From: Mesostigma viride
Lineage: Eukaryota > Streptophyta > Mesostigmatophyceae > Mesostigmatales > Mesostigmataceae
DNA length: 64,000 nt
Direction of reading: 5' to 3'
Assembly (NCBI GenBank): GCA_009746045.1
Contig: RPFO01000072.1
Span: 2,429,985-2,493,984, forward strand
Below, in pieces: positions 10,750 through 21,845 of this stretch (the first letter of the stretch is position 1; each line of letters begins with the position of its first letter). The notes under the pieces were generated by a model. The model saw nothing but the letters and a program-made list of their open reading frames with translations, was not told the origin of the DNA and ran no database searches. A program made the translations under genes and the position numbers.

Positions 10750-11768
10750 CTGAAAAGACATTGTTCAGCTAGCTCGATTCTTCCTTCCATGTATATCATG
10801 GTCTAATGCTCAGCATGAACGTAGAACCAGAAATGAAGTCGTTCATGTATGTATGTTTTAACGCGGAACAAGACAGACATTGTGTGGTTGCTCCCTTGCT
10901 TGCTACGCTACCGTGGCGTTTACTGAGGCTTGCTTACCATCAAGCAGGAACCCTGCACAACAATCTAGGCTCAGGCATTCCCAAGCTCATTTGAAGCCTA
11001 GAAATGCTGCTTTTTTCAAGATGGCATCTGCCTGGGGCTGCTTACCACCAATCGAGCCACCCCTTTTCCTGGCCGCGTGACAGCCGCCAGCGTTGCGAAC
11101 ACCACTGACAAGGGCAGCGTCCCTGTCATTACTGCCACCATGAACGGCGTTTGGTCATCTGCGCAACCAAGCGACAGGGGAGTTGCGCATGCAGATGCAT
11201 GTCAAGATTTTCTTTTACCTTCGGCGAGGTCGTGCTGTCACTAGGCAGGAGTGGGCGGGCAGGTTTGTCTGGGTTCGGTTAGGGTGCGGTGGGGTGCGGT
11301 GAATGGGGTGGAGTAGAATGGAGGAGCATATTCAGCACGACGCTAAGGTACCACTGTTGCTGGGGAGTTGTAGGCTGCTGTGTGGCACCAATTACACGGA
11401 ACCATGGCCAGGTGTCATTCCTCGCTGAACCTACACCAACAACATCAGCTGCAGTGGCTTTTCAACAATACTGGGGCAAAATACTAGCACACAGGAGTTG
11501 TCATGGCATTGATAGGTTGAAACGGTCACTTGTGTAGAGACGTGAGACAAGGCCGCAGCACAGGCGAAGGGTTTGGCTGGGTAGAATCATTCCAATTCAA
11601 ACAAGCGAGGATACATATTGGTAATAGTACAGCTATGCACCCTTACCCCATCCAAACCTCTTCCATAGAGGCAGCATGCAACAGCACAGACGGGGAAAGA
11701 GTACACTGGGCAAGCTGATGGCCCATGGTACGGCTTTCTCCATTCACAGGCAGATACATCACGTTCAC

Positions 11769-11875
11769 TTGTGCTTCAGTGCAAGGTAAGTTGCTGTCTG
11801 TGGCTATGGTCCATTCAGCCGAGAGGACCAAGACACCCTTATCGACGATGCTCTCTACACCATTATCGATGCTTT
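11769..11875 (-). CDS. Candidate exon
   Basis: The segment is bounded by ..GATTGTGCAG and GTGAAC within a long minus-strand open frame (11643-12293). Its peptide (GVLVLSAEWTIATDSN..) looks like an ectodomain strand. With the base carried over from 12074 the first codon would be a stop, so either this acceptor or the upstream donor is wrong. Kept as a weak candidate. Confidence 0.25.
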
Positions 11876-12073
11876 CTGCACAATCCCTATTTGAACTGGC
11901 TTCACAACTTGAAGAAAAGCTATGCAACAAGGTCGATACTTGTGTTGCAGTGTTGGGCAACCAGATGCCCGCAGAAGAACGGTGACAAGTGCTAGATCCT
12001 GGCCATAAACCTCCAATGCCAGGCCACACTTGCCACCAAGTGGTCTTCCCCCGGCCACACACAGGCCACGTAC

Positions 12074-12228
12074 AGTGCGCTACTGTGACCGTGCCGGACG
12101 CCATGCTGCAGTGGCCCGCAGCATCCAGCGCGGCGCATTCACCCACGGAAAAGGTGAATGTGTCAGAATGCTGCTGCGCCCAGACGAACGCCTCATATGT
12201 CCCATGACTCTTGTCGATGGCTGTCAAG
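12074..12228 (-). CDS. Exon: second half of the Ig-like domain
   Basis: This 155-base exon is bounded by ..CCATGCCGCAG and GTACGT. The peptide includes YEAFVWAQQHSDTFTFSV and ECAALDAAGH, the closing strands of the Ig-like fold begun at 12681. Splice phases agree exactly. It is the best supported exon pair in the locus. One extra base is carried to a following exon that could not be placed. Confidence 0.7.
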
Positions 12229-12536
12229 CTGCGGCATGGAAGGGACAGGTGAGGGCATTCACACAGAGGGCGGACGTGATGGCCCGCCACCACCAGCCGG
12301 TGTCAGCGGCTAGGCAGGTATGTTACATAAGTGGCGTGATGACGGAACAACCGAGGGTGGTGGCAAGTTGGGGTCAACAACAACAACGGGTACAAAGCAA
12401 CTACGTGGGTGTGAAGTTGTGAAAATATCTAGCGAGCGACTTCGCTGCTAGCATACATTACTTCCCAGCAAAAGCATTCGCAACCTCACACAGACTTGAA
12501 AGTTGCAGACAAAGTTGCAGAATCAAGCGGACATAC

Positions 12537-12681
12537 CAGGTGAGGTTGCCGCCGGTAACTTGAAGGCCTTGTGGTGAAAACCCGGTTACCGGCTCGCTGA
12601 ACTGGATGCGGATGGCGGCCAGTTGTTGTTGCGTGTATGGTCCACTCATGCTGTAGACCGTCACAGAAGGCCGGACGGAAT
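12537..12681 (-). CDS. Exon: first half of an Ig-like domain
   Basis: This 145-base exon sits between the acceptor ..TTCACTGGCAG and the donor GTATGT. The peptide contains RPSVTVYS and FSEPVTGFSPQGLQV, a clear match to the N-terminal half of bacterial-type Ig-like repeats (Big_12/Big_13 style, RPTV..FSEPVTGF..). Phase is 2 in and 2 out. The next exon (12228) supplies the missing base and the C-terminal half, giving a domain of about 100 residues from 300 coding bases. Confidence 0.72.
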
Positions 12682-12716
12682 CTGCCAGTGAATACAACCA
12701 AGTAGGAGCCCATTGA

Positions 12717-13816
12717 AGTTGTTTGACACCAGCAGATGCTAATAAGAGCCACACCCACTGATAGCAAGTTGTTTGACACCAGCAGATACTAATAAGAGCC
12801 ACACCCACTGATAGCAAGTTGTTTGACACCAGCAGATACTGATAAGAGCCACACCCACTGATAGCAAGTTGTTTGACACCAGCAGATACTGATAAGAGCC
12901 ACACCCACTGATAGCAAGTTGTTTGACACCAGCAGATACTAATAAGAGCCACACCCACTGATAGCAAGTTGTTTGACACCAGCAGATACTGATAAGAGCC
13001 ACACCCACTGATAGCAAGTTGTTTGACACCAGCAGATACTGATCAGAGCCACACCCACTGATAGCAAGTTGTTTGACACCAGCAGATACTGATAAGAGCC
13101 ACACCCACTGATAGCAAGTTGTTTGACACCAGCAGATACTGATAAGAGCCACACCCACTGATAGCAAGTTGTTTGACACCAGCAGATACTGATAAGAGCC
13201 ACACCCACTGATAGCAAGTTGTTTGACACCAGCAGATACTGATAAGAGCCACACCCACTGATAGCAAGTTGTTTGACACCAGCAGATACTGATAAGAGCC
13301 ACACCCACTGATAGCAAGTTGTTTGACACCAGCAGATACTAATAAGAGCCACACCCACTGATAGCAAGTTGTTTGACACCAGCAGATACTGATAAGAGCC
13401 ACACCCACTGATAGCAAGTTGTTTGACACCAGCAGATACTGATAAGAGCCACACCCACTGATAGCAAGTTGTTTGACACCAGCAGATACTGATAAGAGCC
13501 ACACCCACTGATAGCAAGTTGTTTGACACCAGCAGATACTGATAAGAGCCACACCCACTGATAGCAAGTTGTTTGACACCAGCAGATACTGATAAGAGCC
13601 ACACCCACTGATAGCAAGTTGTTTGACACCAGCAGATACTAATAAGAGCCACACCCACTGATAGCAAGTTGTTTGACACCAGCAGATACTGATAAGAGCC
13701 ACACCCACTGATAGCAAGTTGTTTGACACCAGCAGATACTGATAAGAGCCACACCCACTGATAGCAAGTTGTTTGACACCAGCAGATACTAATAAGAGCC
13801 ACACCCACTGATAGCA
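12717..13816. repeat. 50-bp minisatellite, 22 copies, in an intron
   Basis: The array is exactly 1100 bases of a 50-base unit starting AGTTGTTTGACACCAGCAGA. Copies differ mainly at one A/G position and rare single changes. It fills the intron just upstream (minus strand) of the 12681 acceptor. Long minus-strand ORFs of up to 319 residues with period 50 (three frames rotating) arise only from this array. Confidence 0.97.
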
Positions 13817-14244
13817 AGCTAGCTGGAAGGGTTGCAAGTGGTAAGCCATGACCACAATTGGATTGGCCTGGCCATGGCGTGCTTACCAGCAGGTGCAAGC
13901 ATGAGCTAAAAGTTAGAAGTTATACAGCTGGCGTGAGTTAAAAGTCATCGTTGGCATGGGTTAATGAAGGGTATTAAGTTGGCAGGAGTTAACAGCTGGT
14001 AGGGTGTCATGGCCGCATCCATAAACTTGAAACTACATCGCGATGATTATGGCCGGCAGATTTACTAGAGCCACGTGCTATCGGTGGCGCATGCCGTCAT
14101 CTGCACATCGCGGCTACGGTGGAGAGGCCTCTGTGGCATGCAAGTATGAATGTGGCTCCTTCATAATAGTTTGAGCATGTAAATGAGAGGAGTTCATCAA
14201 AAACTCATCCCGACCATCACTTACAACTCCATGGCATCGCTTAC

Positions 14245-14292
14245 CAGCCCAGCAATGTTCCCATTCAATACTCGCAATGCCGGGGGCCACAG
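14245..14292 (-). CDS. Short exon (48 bases), ectodomain linker
   Basis: This 48-base segment is bounded by ..CAGCTAG and GTAAGC. It supplies two bases to close the codon from 15247 and leaves one base that the exon at 12681 completes to an Asp codon. The peptide (AVAPGIASIEWEHCWA) would join one Ig-like domain to the next. The call rests mainly on phase agreement on both sides. Confidence 0.4.
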
Positions 14293-14690
14293 CTAGCTGT
14301 TTGGGGCCCACATAGTGATGCACATACCCGTCATTACACTACTGTAGTATAATATGTACACTATGTTCAATATATTATAGCTTTGACAGTCAGCACAGGT
14401 TTCGGTGGTAACATACTAGCATGGGATTTAGGCTAATAGCCCTGCGCTGGCTAACGGAAGTGGACACAGCATCAACTGTCGATTGCCATGAGAACTAGGT
14501 AGAGGGAATCAGGTAGGTGGCTTCAGTGAAGTGTCACCGCCCGCAAGACATGGCGACCGTGGTAAGCATGCTATACACCAAGTCTGGGGTGTTCATAGTC
14601 GCGGACCGGGTCCCATGGTCTGCCAGGCTGGCTGGTCCGTGCTCTATGAACAGCCCAGAGGCAACTTACAAAACTGACGAGAGAGACTGA

Positions 14691-15135
14691 CAGAGAGAGA
14701 GGGAGGGAGGGAGGGAGGGAGGGAGGGAGGGAGGGAGGGAGGGAGGGAGGGAGGAGGGAGGGAGGGAGGGAGGGAGGGAGGGAGGGAGGGAGGGAGGGAG
14801 GGAGGGAGGGAGGGAGGGAGGGAGGGAGGGAGGGAGGAGGGAGGGAGGAGGGAGGGAGGGAGGGAGGAGGGAGGGAGGGAGGGAGGGAGGGAGGGAGGGA
14901 GGGAGGGAGGGAGGAGGGAGGGAGGGAGGGAGGGAGGGAGGGAGGGAGGGAGGGAGGGAGGGAGGGAGGGAGGGAGGAGGGAGGGAGGGAGGAGGGAGGG
15001 AGGGAGGGAGGGAGGGAGGGAGGAGGGAGGGAGGGAGGGAGGGAGGGAGGGAGGGAGGGAGGGAGGGAGGGAGGGAGGGAGGAGGGAGGGAGGGAGGGAG
15101 AGGGGGGGGTAGGTAGGTAGGTAGGTAGGGAGAGG

Positions 15136-15216
<81 letters not shown>
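14691..15216. repeat. Polypurine tract: (GGGA)n then (AG)n
   Basis: On the plus strand about 410 bases of GGGA/GGA repeats are followed by a short GGTA patch and about 85 bases of (AG)n. There are almost no pyrimidines over half a kilobase. The tract lies in the intron between exons 15460>15247 and 14292>14245. The three overlapping minus-strand ORFs of 228-276 residues (poly SLPP) are products of this repeat and not genes. Confidence 0.97.
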
Positions 15217-15218
<2 letters not shown>

Positions 15219-15246
15219 GCATACATGCACTGCACAACGCACATAC

Positions 15247-15460
15247 CCACAAGCAGAGGGAATGGCTCGGATGCAAGGCTGGCGTGGCCGTGGGCATCGT
15301 TGCAGGCGCCAGCAGCCACCCAAAAGACAAGCGCGGCGTTGGGGGCGGCCACCACCTGGGACCATGCCGCGATTAGGGTGACAATCCACAAAAGGTCATG
15401 AAAGGGAAGAGACAGACGCCCATGGGGAAAGTTGATGAGGAGCATCGGCGGACTGATCGG
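15247..15460 (-). CDS. Exon: end of an Ig-like domain
   Basis: This 214-base exon runs from the acceptor ..TTGCCCAG to the donor GTATGT. Near its end the peptide reads VAAGACNDAHGHASLAS, which resembles the closing strand of bacterial-type Ig-like repeats (Big_12-like, typically ..VPAGAATDAAGNANTAS..). It starts in phase 0, matching the 16156 donor, and leaves one base, matching the 14292 exon. The intron that follows begins almost directly with the (AG)n and GGGA tract. Confidence 0.55.
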
Positions 15461-16155
15461 CTGGGCAATCTTAGCTGCATGGCTTACCAAGTTCATGGCT
15501 ACTGGGCTGGTTTCCTTTGACCATGGGACATGGGCCGATGGTTAGAATGCATCGATGGTCAAGCGTGGAAAGGCACAGGGCTCACGCAATACATGTCAAC
15601 CTGTGACCTGTGGAGGTCAGGGGCCTTGGCCTACTCTAGCGATGATCGGTAGCTAGTGCAATGTTTTGGCCATGCACAGAAGACAGGACACGCTAAGCAC
15701 AGATGGGACACGCCAAGCACCAATGGGACACACTAACCTAGCACCAGGAAATTTCTATATCCGTTCGCAAGGGCTGCGTGGTTCCAAATATACCTCAGGG
15801 CATCGGCGTCCATGGAAAGCAGCAGGCTGAGAATAGGTGCTTATCGTGGGCGGATTAAGGGTACTCAGGTAAGGCGACTTCCCAGGTAGCGACATCCCAG
15901 GAGATAAGACCATGCGATACCCGTCCGTTGCCATGCAAGACCTCTTTGCACCGATTCAATGGCTATCAACTCATGACAGAATCTATATACTGTACTAATA
16001 TACAGACATTATCTGGGGCCTAGCTACCTGCACGGCAAACAGCTGGTTATGCATCATAAACATGCTTTATCGGCTGGTATGGCCCACTCAGACTACTTCA
16101 AGAGAAAGAAGCCACTCTGAAACTTCTACAAAAAAAGTGTCCAAGGTCCACTCAC

Positions 16156-16379
16156 TGTGAACTCTAGCAGGGCGTCCCCCTCTGTGACATTCGTCAACTC
16201 GCCAGGCCCTTGGACCCCAATCGCACCCGTGAGGTTGCACCGCGCTAATCCTGGCCCCAGCACCACGAAGTGCAGAGCCTTGGAAGTGCACACAAAAACC
16301 GTAGCCTTCTGGTCGCCCGCCATGACCATTATGCTGCGGCCAGTACCAATGGTAGGGGCGATCACCGGCTGCAGTGCAG
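16156..16379 (-). CDS. Exon: extracellular domain segment
   Basis: This 224-base exon has the acceptor ..ATTGCAG and the donor GTGAGT. It starts with two bases that complete the codon left open by the 17555 donor, and ends in phase 0. The peptide is a beta-rich ectodomain segment with sequons (NLTG, NVTE) and two Cys. It leads straight into the exon at 15460 in frame. A second in-frame AG lies 11 bases downstream, so the exact acceptor is uncertain. Confidence 0.55.
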
Positions 16380-16830
16380 CTGCAATTGCATAAGCGGCAC
16401 ACACAGATGTGAATGTTGGTAGTGGCCAACGCTGTCGCCAGAGGTTTCATGCAAAGCAAGAGATCTAGAGGCACGACGGTTTTTATTCAAGCATTGGGTT
16501 GAAGCAATAAGGGCAAACCTGCTAAAAACTAATCCATTCGGTTTTTGGTGGGCAAGGATAATCCCACCGCGGCGATTGATCAATGGACGCATGCTCGAAG
16601 GGCGCGTTCAATTCAGCAGGAAGTAGAACTGGGCGCAAGCCAGTTTGACTCCAAGGAAAAGCCACAGGTCAAGTTGCAGCAAGGGCAAGTGCTTGATCAG
16701 ACTATCCAGCACTCAGGTCTATGGAAGATCGTTCATCATGCAGGGCCTACGAGCTAGTTCTTTATTAATGTTCCCGCACTCCATCTCCTGGACTGTCTAC
16801 CGCTGCCTGTCAACTACAGCCGTCAGAGAA

Positions 16831-17270
16831 CCATCCGACCTTATTCCAGACCATCCGACCTTATTCCAGACCATCCGACCTTATTCCAGACCATCCGACC
16901 TTATTCCAGACCATCCGACCTTATTCCAGACCATCCGACCTTATTCCAGACCATCCGACCTTATTCCAGACCATCCGACCTTATTCCAGACCATCCGACC
17001 TTATTCCAGACCATCCGACCTTATTCCAGACCATCCGACCTTATTCCAGACCATCCGACCTTATTCCAGACCATCCGACCTTATTCCAGACCATCCGACC
17101 TTATTCCAGACCATCCGACCTTATTCCAGACCATCCGACCTTATTCCAGACCATCCGACCTTATTCCAGACCATCCGACCTTATTCCAGACCATCCGACC
17201 TTATTCCAGACCATCCGACCTTATTCCAGACCATCCGACCTTATTCCAGACCATCCGACCTTATTCCAGA
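16831..17270. repeat. 20-bp minisatellite, 22 copies, in an intron
   Basis: The unit CCATCCGACCTTATTCCAGA is repeated head to tail 22 times with no visible change. It sits in the intron between exons 18373>17555 and 16379>16156. Because 20 is not a multiple of 3, the array stays open in some frames and creates a spurious 264-residue plus-strand ORF. Confidence 0.97.
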
Positions 17271-17554
17271 GCCCCTTCAAAGTTCAACCCTGACTGCGCC
17301 GAGCGCAAGCTGCCACTTGCACCTTCAGGTCCTCGATCACTCATTCTGCACATTGCCCACGGTAAGCCGACTATGCGAATGGCCTACTATTTTCTGCCAC
17401 TCACCCACAGCAGAGTTGAGCTATAAATTCGTTGTCTGACAGCCTGTCCCTAATTACAGCATGGATAGCCAGGTACATGCCATTGACATTCACAACAGAT
17501 ATCGGCGCTGCTTGTCTCTTTGATATGAATGGGGGAGGTATTACTGCTACTCAC

Positions 17555-18373
17555 CGACAGCAAAAATGGGTTCCCCTTGCGGGCCTGAAAATGGCGACAC
17601 GTCAAGCGGCAACAGGGACATCCCCCAGTCCTCCTGCAGTTCCCATAGGGTCCCTGACACCTTGAGTTCTGCCGCCGCGACAAGGGGCGTGAGCGACAGC
17701 TGCAAGGATACAGCTTCCCGGCCGCCCGTCGTATTCCAGGGCCCCAGGTGGCACATGACCACGCATGTGCCAGCATCAGCTGGCAGGGTGCAGGAACCCT
17801 GGGATGGCACTGCCGCCTCCCACCTGAAACCAGAGCACCCGCTACTGCAAGCCGCGACATTGGTAAAATCCCCTGTAGGTTGGTGGGAGATGTTCAAGTA
17901 CAGGACCAAAGTGTTGTCGTCGACTCTCTTCCCGGGCACCAGCAAGAGACTTGCTGAGAGAGCAAAGGACTGGTTGACTGCCACCTGGCCTACACCAGAC
18001 AATGTTGATAGAGACAACCGGGAACTTGGAATAATCAGGGGAATAATCAGGGGCACTTCCTCCCCTACTACTAGCGCCGACACAAGTGCCGCGGTAAGGC
18101 CTGGCATGTCATCTGGTTGCTTGGGTCCCAGACGCGGCTCTGGCACAGAGGCTCGGGGTGATGGCTGCAGGGGCACATTGGATGGCACCAGGGTCGAGCC
18201 AGAGGATGGTGACAGAGGTGGTGACGGGGGCACCTGCAGCGTCGGGATGGCCACATGCGTGGATGAGGCTGTTGACAGAGGGGGTGCTGGCCCAGAAAAC
18301 GCAACTAGTAGGGGGTGGGGTGGGGGAGCCTGGGCCGGTGCAGGGGACGACCCGCCAGCCAATAGTGGTAGAC
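17555..18373 (-). CDS. Exon: Pro/Ser-rich extracellular region
   Basis: This 819-base open exon has an acceptor (..TATCCACAG) before 18373 and a GTGAGT donor after 17555. Its first third is a low-complexity Pro/Ser/Ala stretch of the type common in algal surface proteins. The rest is a folded-looking domain with several Cys residues and N-glycosylation sequons (NISH, NTTG, NQSF). It begins two bases into a codon and ends one base into the next, which matches the following exon at 16379. There is no signal peptide, so an upstream exon is expected. Antisense ORFs over the same interval have no splice logic and were treated as shadows. Confidence 0.6.
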
Positions 18374-18375
18374 CT

Positions 18376-20029
18376 GTGGATAGCAGGAAGCCACGAACGT
18401 ATCATGCATGGAGAGACAAAACAGACTGTGTGGGACCATGCCATAAGCCTCGAGATCTGCAAAAACTTGCTACATCTAACATGACTCATTCCATTATGAA
18501 GAGAACACTGGTGCATATGCATGCAGCATACACTTAGCGGGGCATCACATTATCTACTGACAGTGCAAAAAACTGCCTGCACAGGCACACACACACATGC
18601 GCGCACACACACAGTCACGCCAATTGAGTCTTGGGGTGGGGAATGCGGGAGGGCATGAAAATTGGATTGAGTTAAAACATGACGACGATAATTGGTACAT
18701 TAAACTAGACTTGCCACTGGCTTGCAACCAGTCGTTCCTTGACCCTGCTGCATATGGTGGACGATATGGGATATTGGATACACAGAAGCAAACAAATATT
18801 ACCGGCCATCCATGGCAACGCCATGTGCCTTTCTGGATCTATAGAACAAGAACCCAACGACAGTGTGTTATGATCGATGCTCATGTAGTATGATGGACGC
18901 ACATGTGTGCAGTGTCAGGTCACGAACGCCCTGATCATTGGACGCATTGTTTTGTTATCAAAATGGTTAAGGAGCAGCAGGTACAGACAGGACCAGAGCG
19001 CTGCAGTACAGCCAGCTATCATGCACTGAAGAGCATGCACCTAATTTTTGAATGTATCGACGTTTTGTCCGCATGCACGCAGGCCCGGCCGGCGGAAGGT
19101 AAAATTTAAAATAGTTGATCTATTTCCAATGATGTATTACATGCAGCTCCGGCCACATTAAGCCGTTTACACAGCAAGCAACGGCGGCCACTAAAGTAGC
19201 ATCTGGCAAGGGGTAAGCAAAATTAGCGGTATCTGCATGAGCACAGTACTGCATTTATATATAACGAACTGTACGTTATAAGCATTAGCTCCTACAATAT
19301 AGTGTACCCCATACATCATGTATATTGAATACATACCGGCGCAGCACGTGCAGAGAAGCAGCAGCAGCTCCCAAAAAAAGGACGCGGTGGCAGCTTGACA
19401 GCTCGAGGCGTATACGTACGGCCGCTTGGACAAACTAGCGATACCAGACCATCGCCTGCAGGCTACGGTTGTCCGCCGCATGATGCCGAGCTGCCCGTGC
19501 GCTGGCCAAACAGCGCTTGAACACTAGAGCACCCACGTGCAATTTAATATTTAAAAAATAGCAATAGTAATAATAATAATAAGCCGGCTCCAGGAAACTA
19601 ACCTGGCGCTGCAAGTGATGCATAGACGGAGAGTAAAGTGCCGATTTAATAAGCACACATGTAATTCATTGACATTACTTTACAGTACTCGAGCTGCTCA
19701 TGATAATTATCATAGTTGGCTAATCATGACAACGCATTAGCCTTTTTTTTGGTCTACTCGATACTCCATGGTGCAGTGCAGGCTTCACTGCAACGGCGAC
19801 ATAGAACGGCCTGTCTGTATTGCAGGTTTCTCACGCGTTTTCTGCATGATCGACACAGAATACGTACAGTATGCTTACAACATCTAACAGCTGGTTATGG
19901 TCGACGCGCGTCATCAAAGGACGGGTTAACTCATCAAAGGACGCGAGATCGGGAAAAACCATCATAAGCCCTGCATAACACTGCATATGTGAGGTGAGAG
20001 TGCCCGTGTGACCGTGAGTGGCCTTAATT
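18376..20029. other. Non-genic stretch upstream of the minus-strand locus
   Basis: The sequence turns AT-rich. Short repeats (CA)n near 18580-18615 and (TAA)n near 19566 occur. The 5' exon(s) of the minus-strand gene should lie here, but none was recognised. Confidence 0.4.
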
Positions 20030-20230
20030 TTTCCGGGTAAATCAGGGAAAATGGGTATTTTTTATTAACCAATAAGAATATCGAGTGGCCTTAATTCCCT
20101 AAACACTACCTAGCAAGATAGGGGGCCACGTCGACGTGCATCCGGGAAGTATCCATGCTGTATCTAGTTGTTGTTGTTGTTGTTGTTGTGTCCCACGCCG
20201 CACATGGGCAGCAGAAAGTCTATAGCTGTA
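20030..20230 (-). repeat. Dispersed repeat fragment with (CAA)n tail
   Basis: Read on the minus strand this carries TTCTGCTGCCCATGTGCGGC..GGGACACAACAAC.. and, further on, ATTCTTATTGGTTAATAAAA.., both found in the same order on the plus strand at 37775-37823 and 38205-38245 (and again at +12.6 kb). It is a fragment of the same composite repeat in opposite orientation. The (CAA)n suggests a retroelement tail. Confidence 0.65.
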
Positions 20231-21845
20231 TCTGGTGTGCATATGTAATGTGCTCTCCCCTTCATAGGGGTTAGGGCCACTTAAGCATCCAAAAGGGGCT
20301 CTATGGTCTAGTAAGGCTCCGTTTTAGCCACTGACATCTTGATACCCTAGGCTTAGCAGGGATTACCTACTGGCTATATTTGGAATAAACGTACACCTAT
20401 TTTTTTTTTTTGAGACTCCCCGCGCGAACTCTGCACGTCATGTGCACGTGTTTTTTTTTGAGCTGTGACATCCAGCCAAGATGTGCATTTGTTCTAGTTT
20501 TGGTTGGTTGCATTTGGACTGCGTAATTTTTTTTTTTGAGACTATACAATTTACCTATACAGTACAGAGTTGAGTTTTTTTCTAAAGGATTTGCACTGTA
20601 CTGTGTACATATACACCCCCCGCATTGGTAGTTTTAATTCAGTTCAGCCAAAAGGCCCTTCGGAGTTAGACATTAGCGTTTTATTGGTTGAAAGTGTTAC
20701 TGTGTCCGCCCAATTAATTAATTATTAGTTTGTTTGTTTGTTTGGTTACCGAACAACCGTTAAACCGGCTGCGAAATTTAATAATTCTTTGTTTGTTTTG
20801 TATAACCCAGCCGGATGCACTGCTCTTACGGCTAGTAAAAGCACATTTTTCAGCCAGAGATTTAATATTTCTTTGTTTTTTACCGCAAAAGAAGCGCTCT
20901 TGGCAGTCAAATTATTTATTTACACTTTCTTTATTTGTTTGGTAGCTTCAAAAACTACAGGTCAGTACACTCGGGAATTAGTTAATTAAAATTATTTTGT
21001 TTTATTTATCGTTTGCAGCTGGCCGGCGCCCAGCCTCATAATTATTTAGTAAAACTACCAATGCGGAGGGTGTACACACAAGTGGTCACATATCACTACC
21101 AAGACCTATATTTCACTACACCGCACATACGTATTGTATATAATTCGACGTGGCTTTTTCATTTTGCCTTCGTATATCTATTTTTTTTTTTTTGAGTCTC
21201 GATGTGCACATGTGGTTTGGCTAAGCTTAGGGCCGCCTAGCGGCTAAGCTTAGGTAAGGTTTACCAAACATTTCAAACTTTTCATTAAAATTATATTAAA
21301 ATATTTAAGCGCGACGCACAGCGTCTCCACAGACATTTTTCTACCTACAAAAGTCATACAATGTTAATCATGATTCTGGCGCTGTCACAAGGTCCGGCCG
21401 GCGACTTGCGCCGGAAATGCGCGGACTACACAAATTAATTTGGCACACGGCCACGTCCAGGCTGTTTGGGATCATAAAAAGACTTTCCTCACGTGACTTA
21501 GTGTTTTCCTGTTGACATCATGCCCATTTAATATTAATGCTGCTGTTACCCTGCTCATGACCATGCCCTGAATTCCATTCTTTGGTGACTTAGTGTTTTC
21601 TTGTTTAGGGGCTGGCATGCATGCGTTGCCGCCGTTGACATGCCATGGATGAAAAACGCCAAGAAGAGTATATGGCCCCGCTGCCACCAAAAAGCACCTG
21701 GTTGATCAACCAAGGGGATAGCCTGCACAGTGAGACACAAACACGGCAGACCCAGCAAAGCAAAACTGTTCAGGTTGTAAGCGAGTGGAGATTACTTTTG
21801 ACATGCTTGATGAAGAAATATATAACACACCTTCTATTGTCACAC
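20231..21845. other. AT-rich non-genic stretch with poly-T/GAGACT motifs
   Basis: Four poly-T runs are followed by GAG: TTTTTTTTTTGAGACTC (20401), TTTTTTTTTGAGCTG (20451), TTTTTTTTTTGAGACTA (20527) and TTTTTTTTTTGAGTCTC (21183). GGCTAAGCTTAGG is repeated at 21220-21255. No gene was recognised. The sequence just before the LTR contains CACACCTTCTAT, repeated right after the 3' LTR. Confidence 0.4.
21841..21845. repeat. Target site duplication (left) CACAC
   Basis: The five bases before the 5' LTR equal the five after the 3' LTR (34247-34251). A 5-bp duplication is usual for Ty3/gypsy integrases. The wider site held a short natural repeat (CACACCTTCTAT twice), which the insertion split. Confidence 0.85.

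Larger units (their letters stand above)
107..18375 (-). other. Multi-exon locus: Ig-like ectodomain plus polytopic membrane protein (partial gene model)
   Basis: At least 16 minus-strand segments look like exons: they carry open frames bounded by AG and GT (mostly GTGAGT, GTAAGT or GTATGT) and read like protein. Joining them by splice phase gives consistent chains, which a random set of ORFs would not: 18373>17555 through 12228>12074 (six exons), then 9472 end, 9013>8845, 8035>7918, 7621>7392, and 6380>6231, 4117>4044, 3886>3772, and finally 2001>1688, 1545>1441. The phase does not close between 12074 and 10749, between 7392 and 6380, or between 3772 and 2001, so short exons are missing there. 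A 32-base candidate at 6593-6624 would close the second gap. The first exon lies right of 18375 and the last may lie left of base 1. Inferred product: large Pro-rich, Ig-like extracellular part followed by about six to seven membrane segments. The family is not recognised, and two adjacent genes are possible. Confidence 0.6.

Noticed and set aside
12739-13898. Minus-strand ORFs of 196-319 residues with a 50-residue period
   Set aside because: They are the 50-bp minisatellite read through in rotating frames; all frames are open, which is not coding evidence.
14571-15496. Minus-strand poly-SLPP ORFs of 228-276 residues
   Set aside because: Translation of the GGGA/AG tract; only the part right of 15247 has exon character.
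16831-17270. Regular short repeats resembling a CRISPR array
   Set aside because: The repeats are contiguous without spacers, and the setting is eukaryotic.
16645-17439. Plus-strand ORF of 264 residues (TIRPYSRPSDLIPDHPTLFQ repeats)
   Set aside because: Produced by the 20-bp array inside an intron of the opposite-strand gene; no matching splice or domain signal.
17566-18537. Plus-strand ORF of 323 residues
   Set aside because: Antisense of the Pro/Ser-rich exon; the minus strand has matching splice sites and phases, the plus strand does not.
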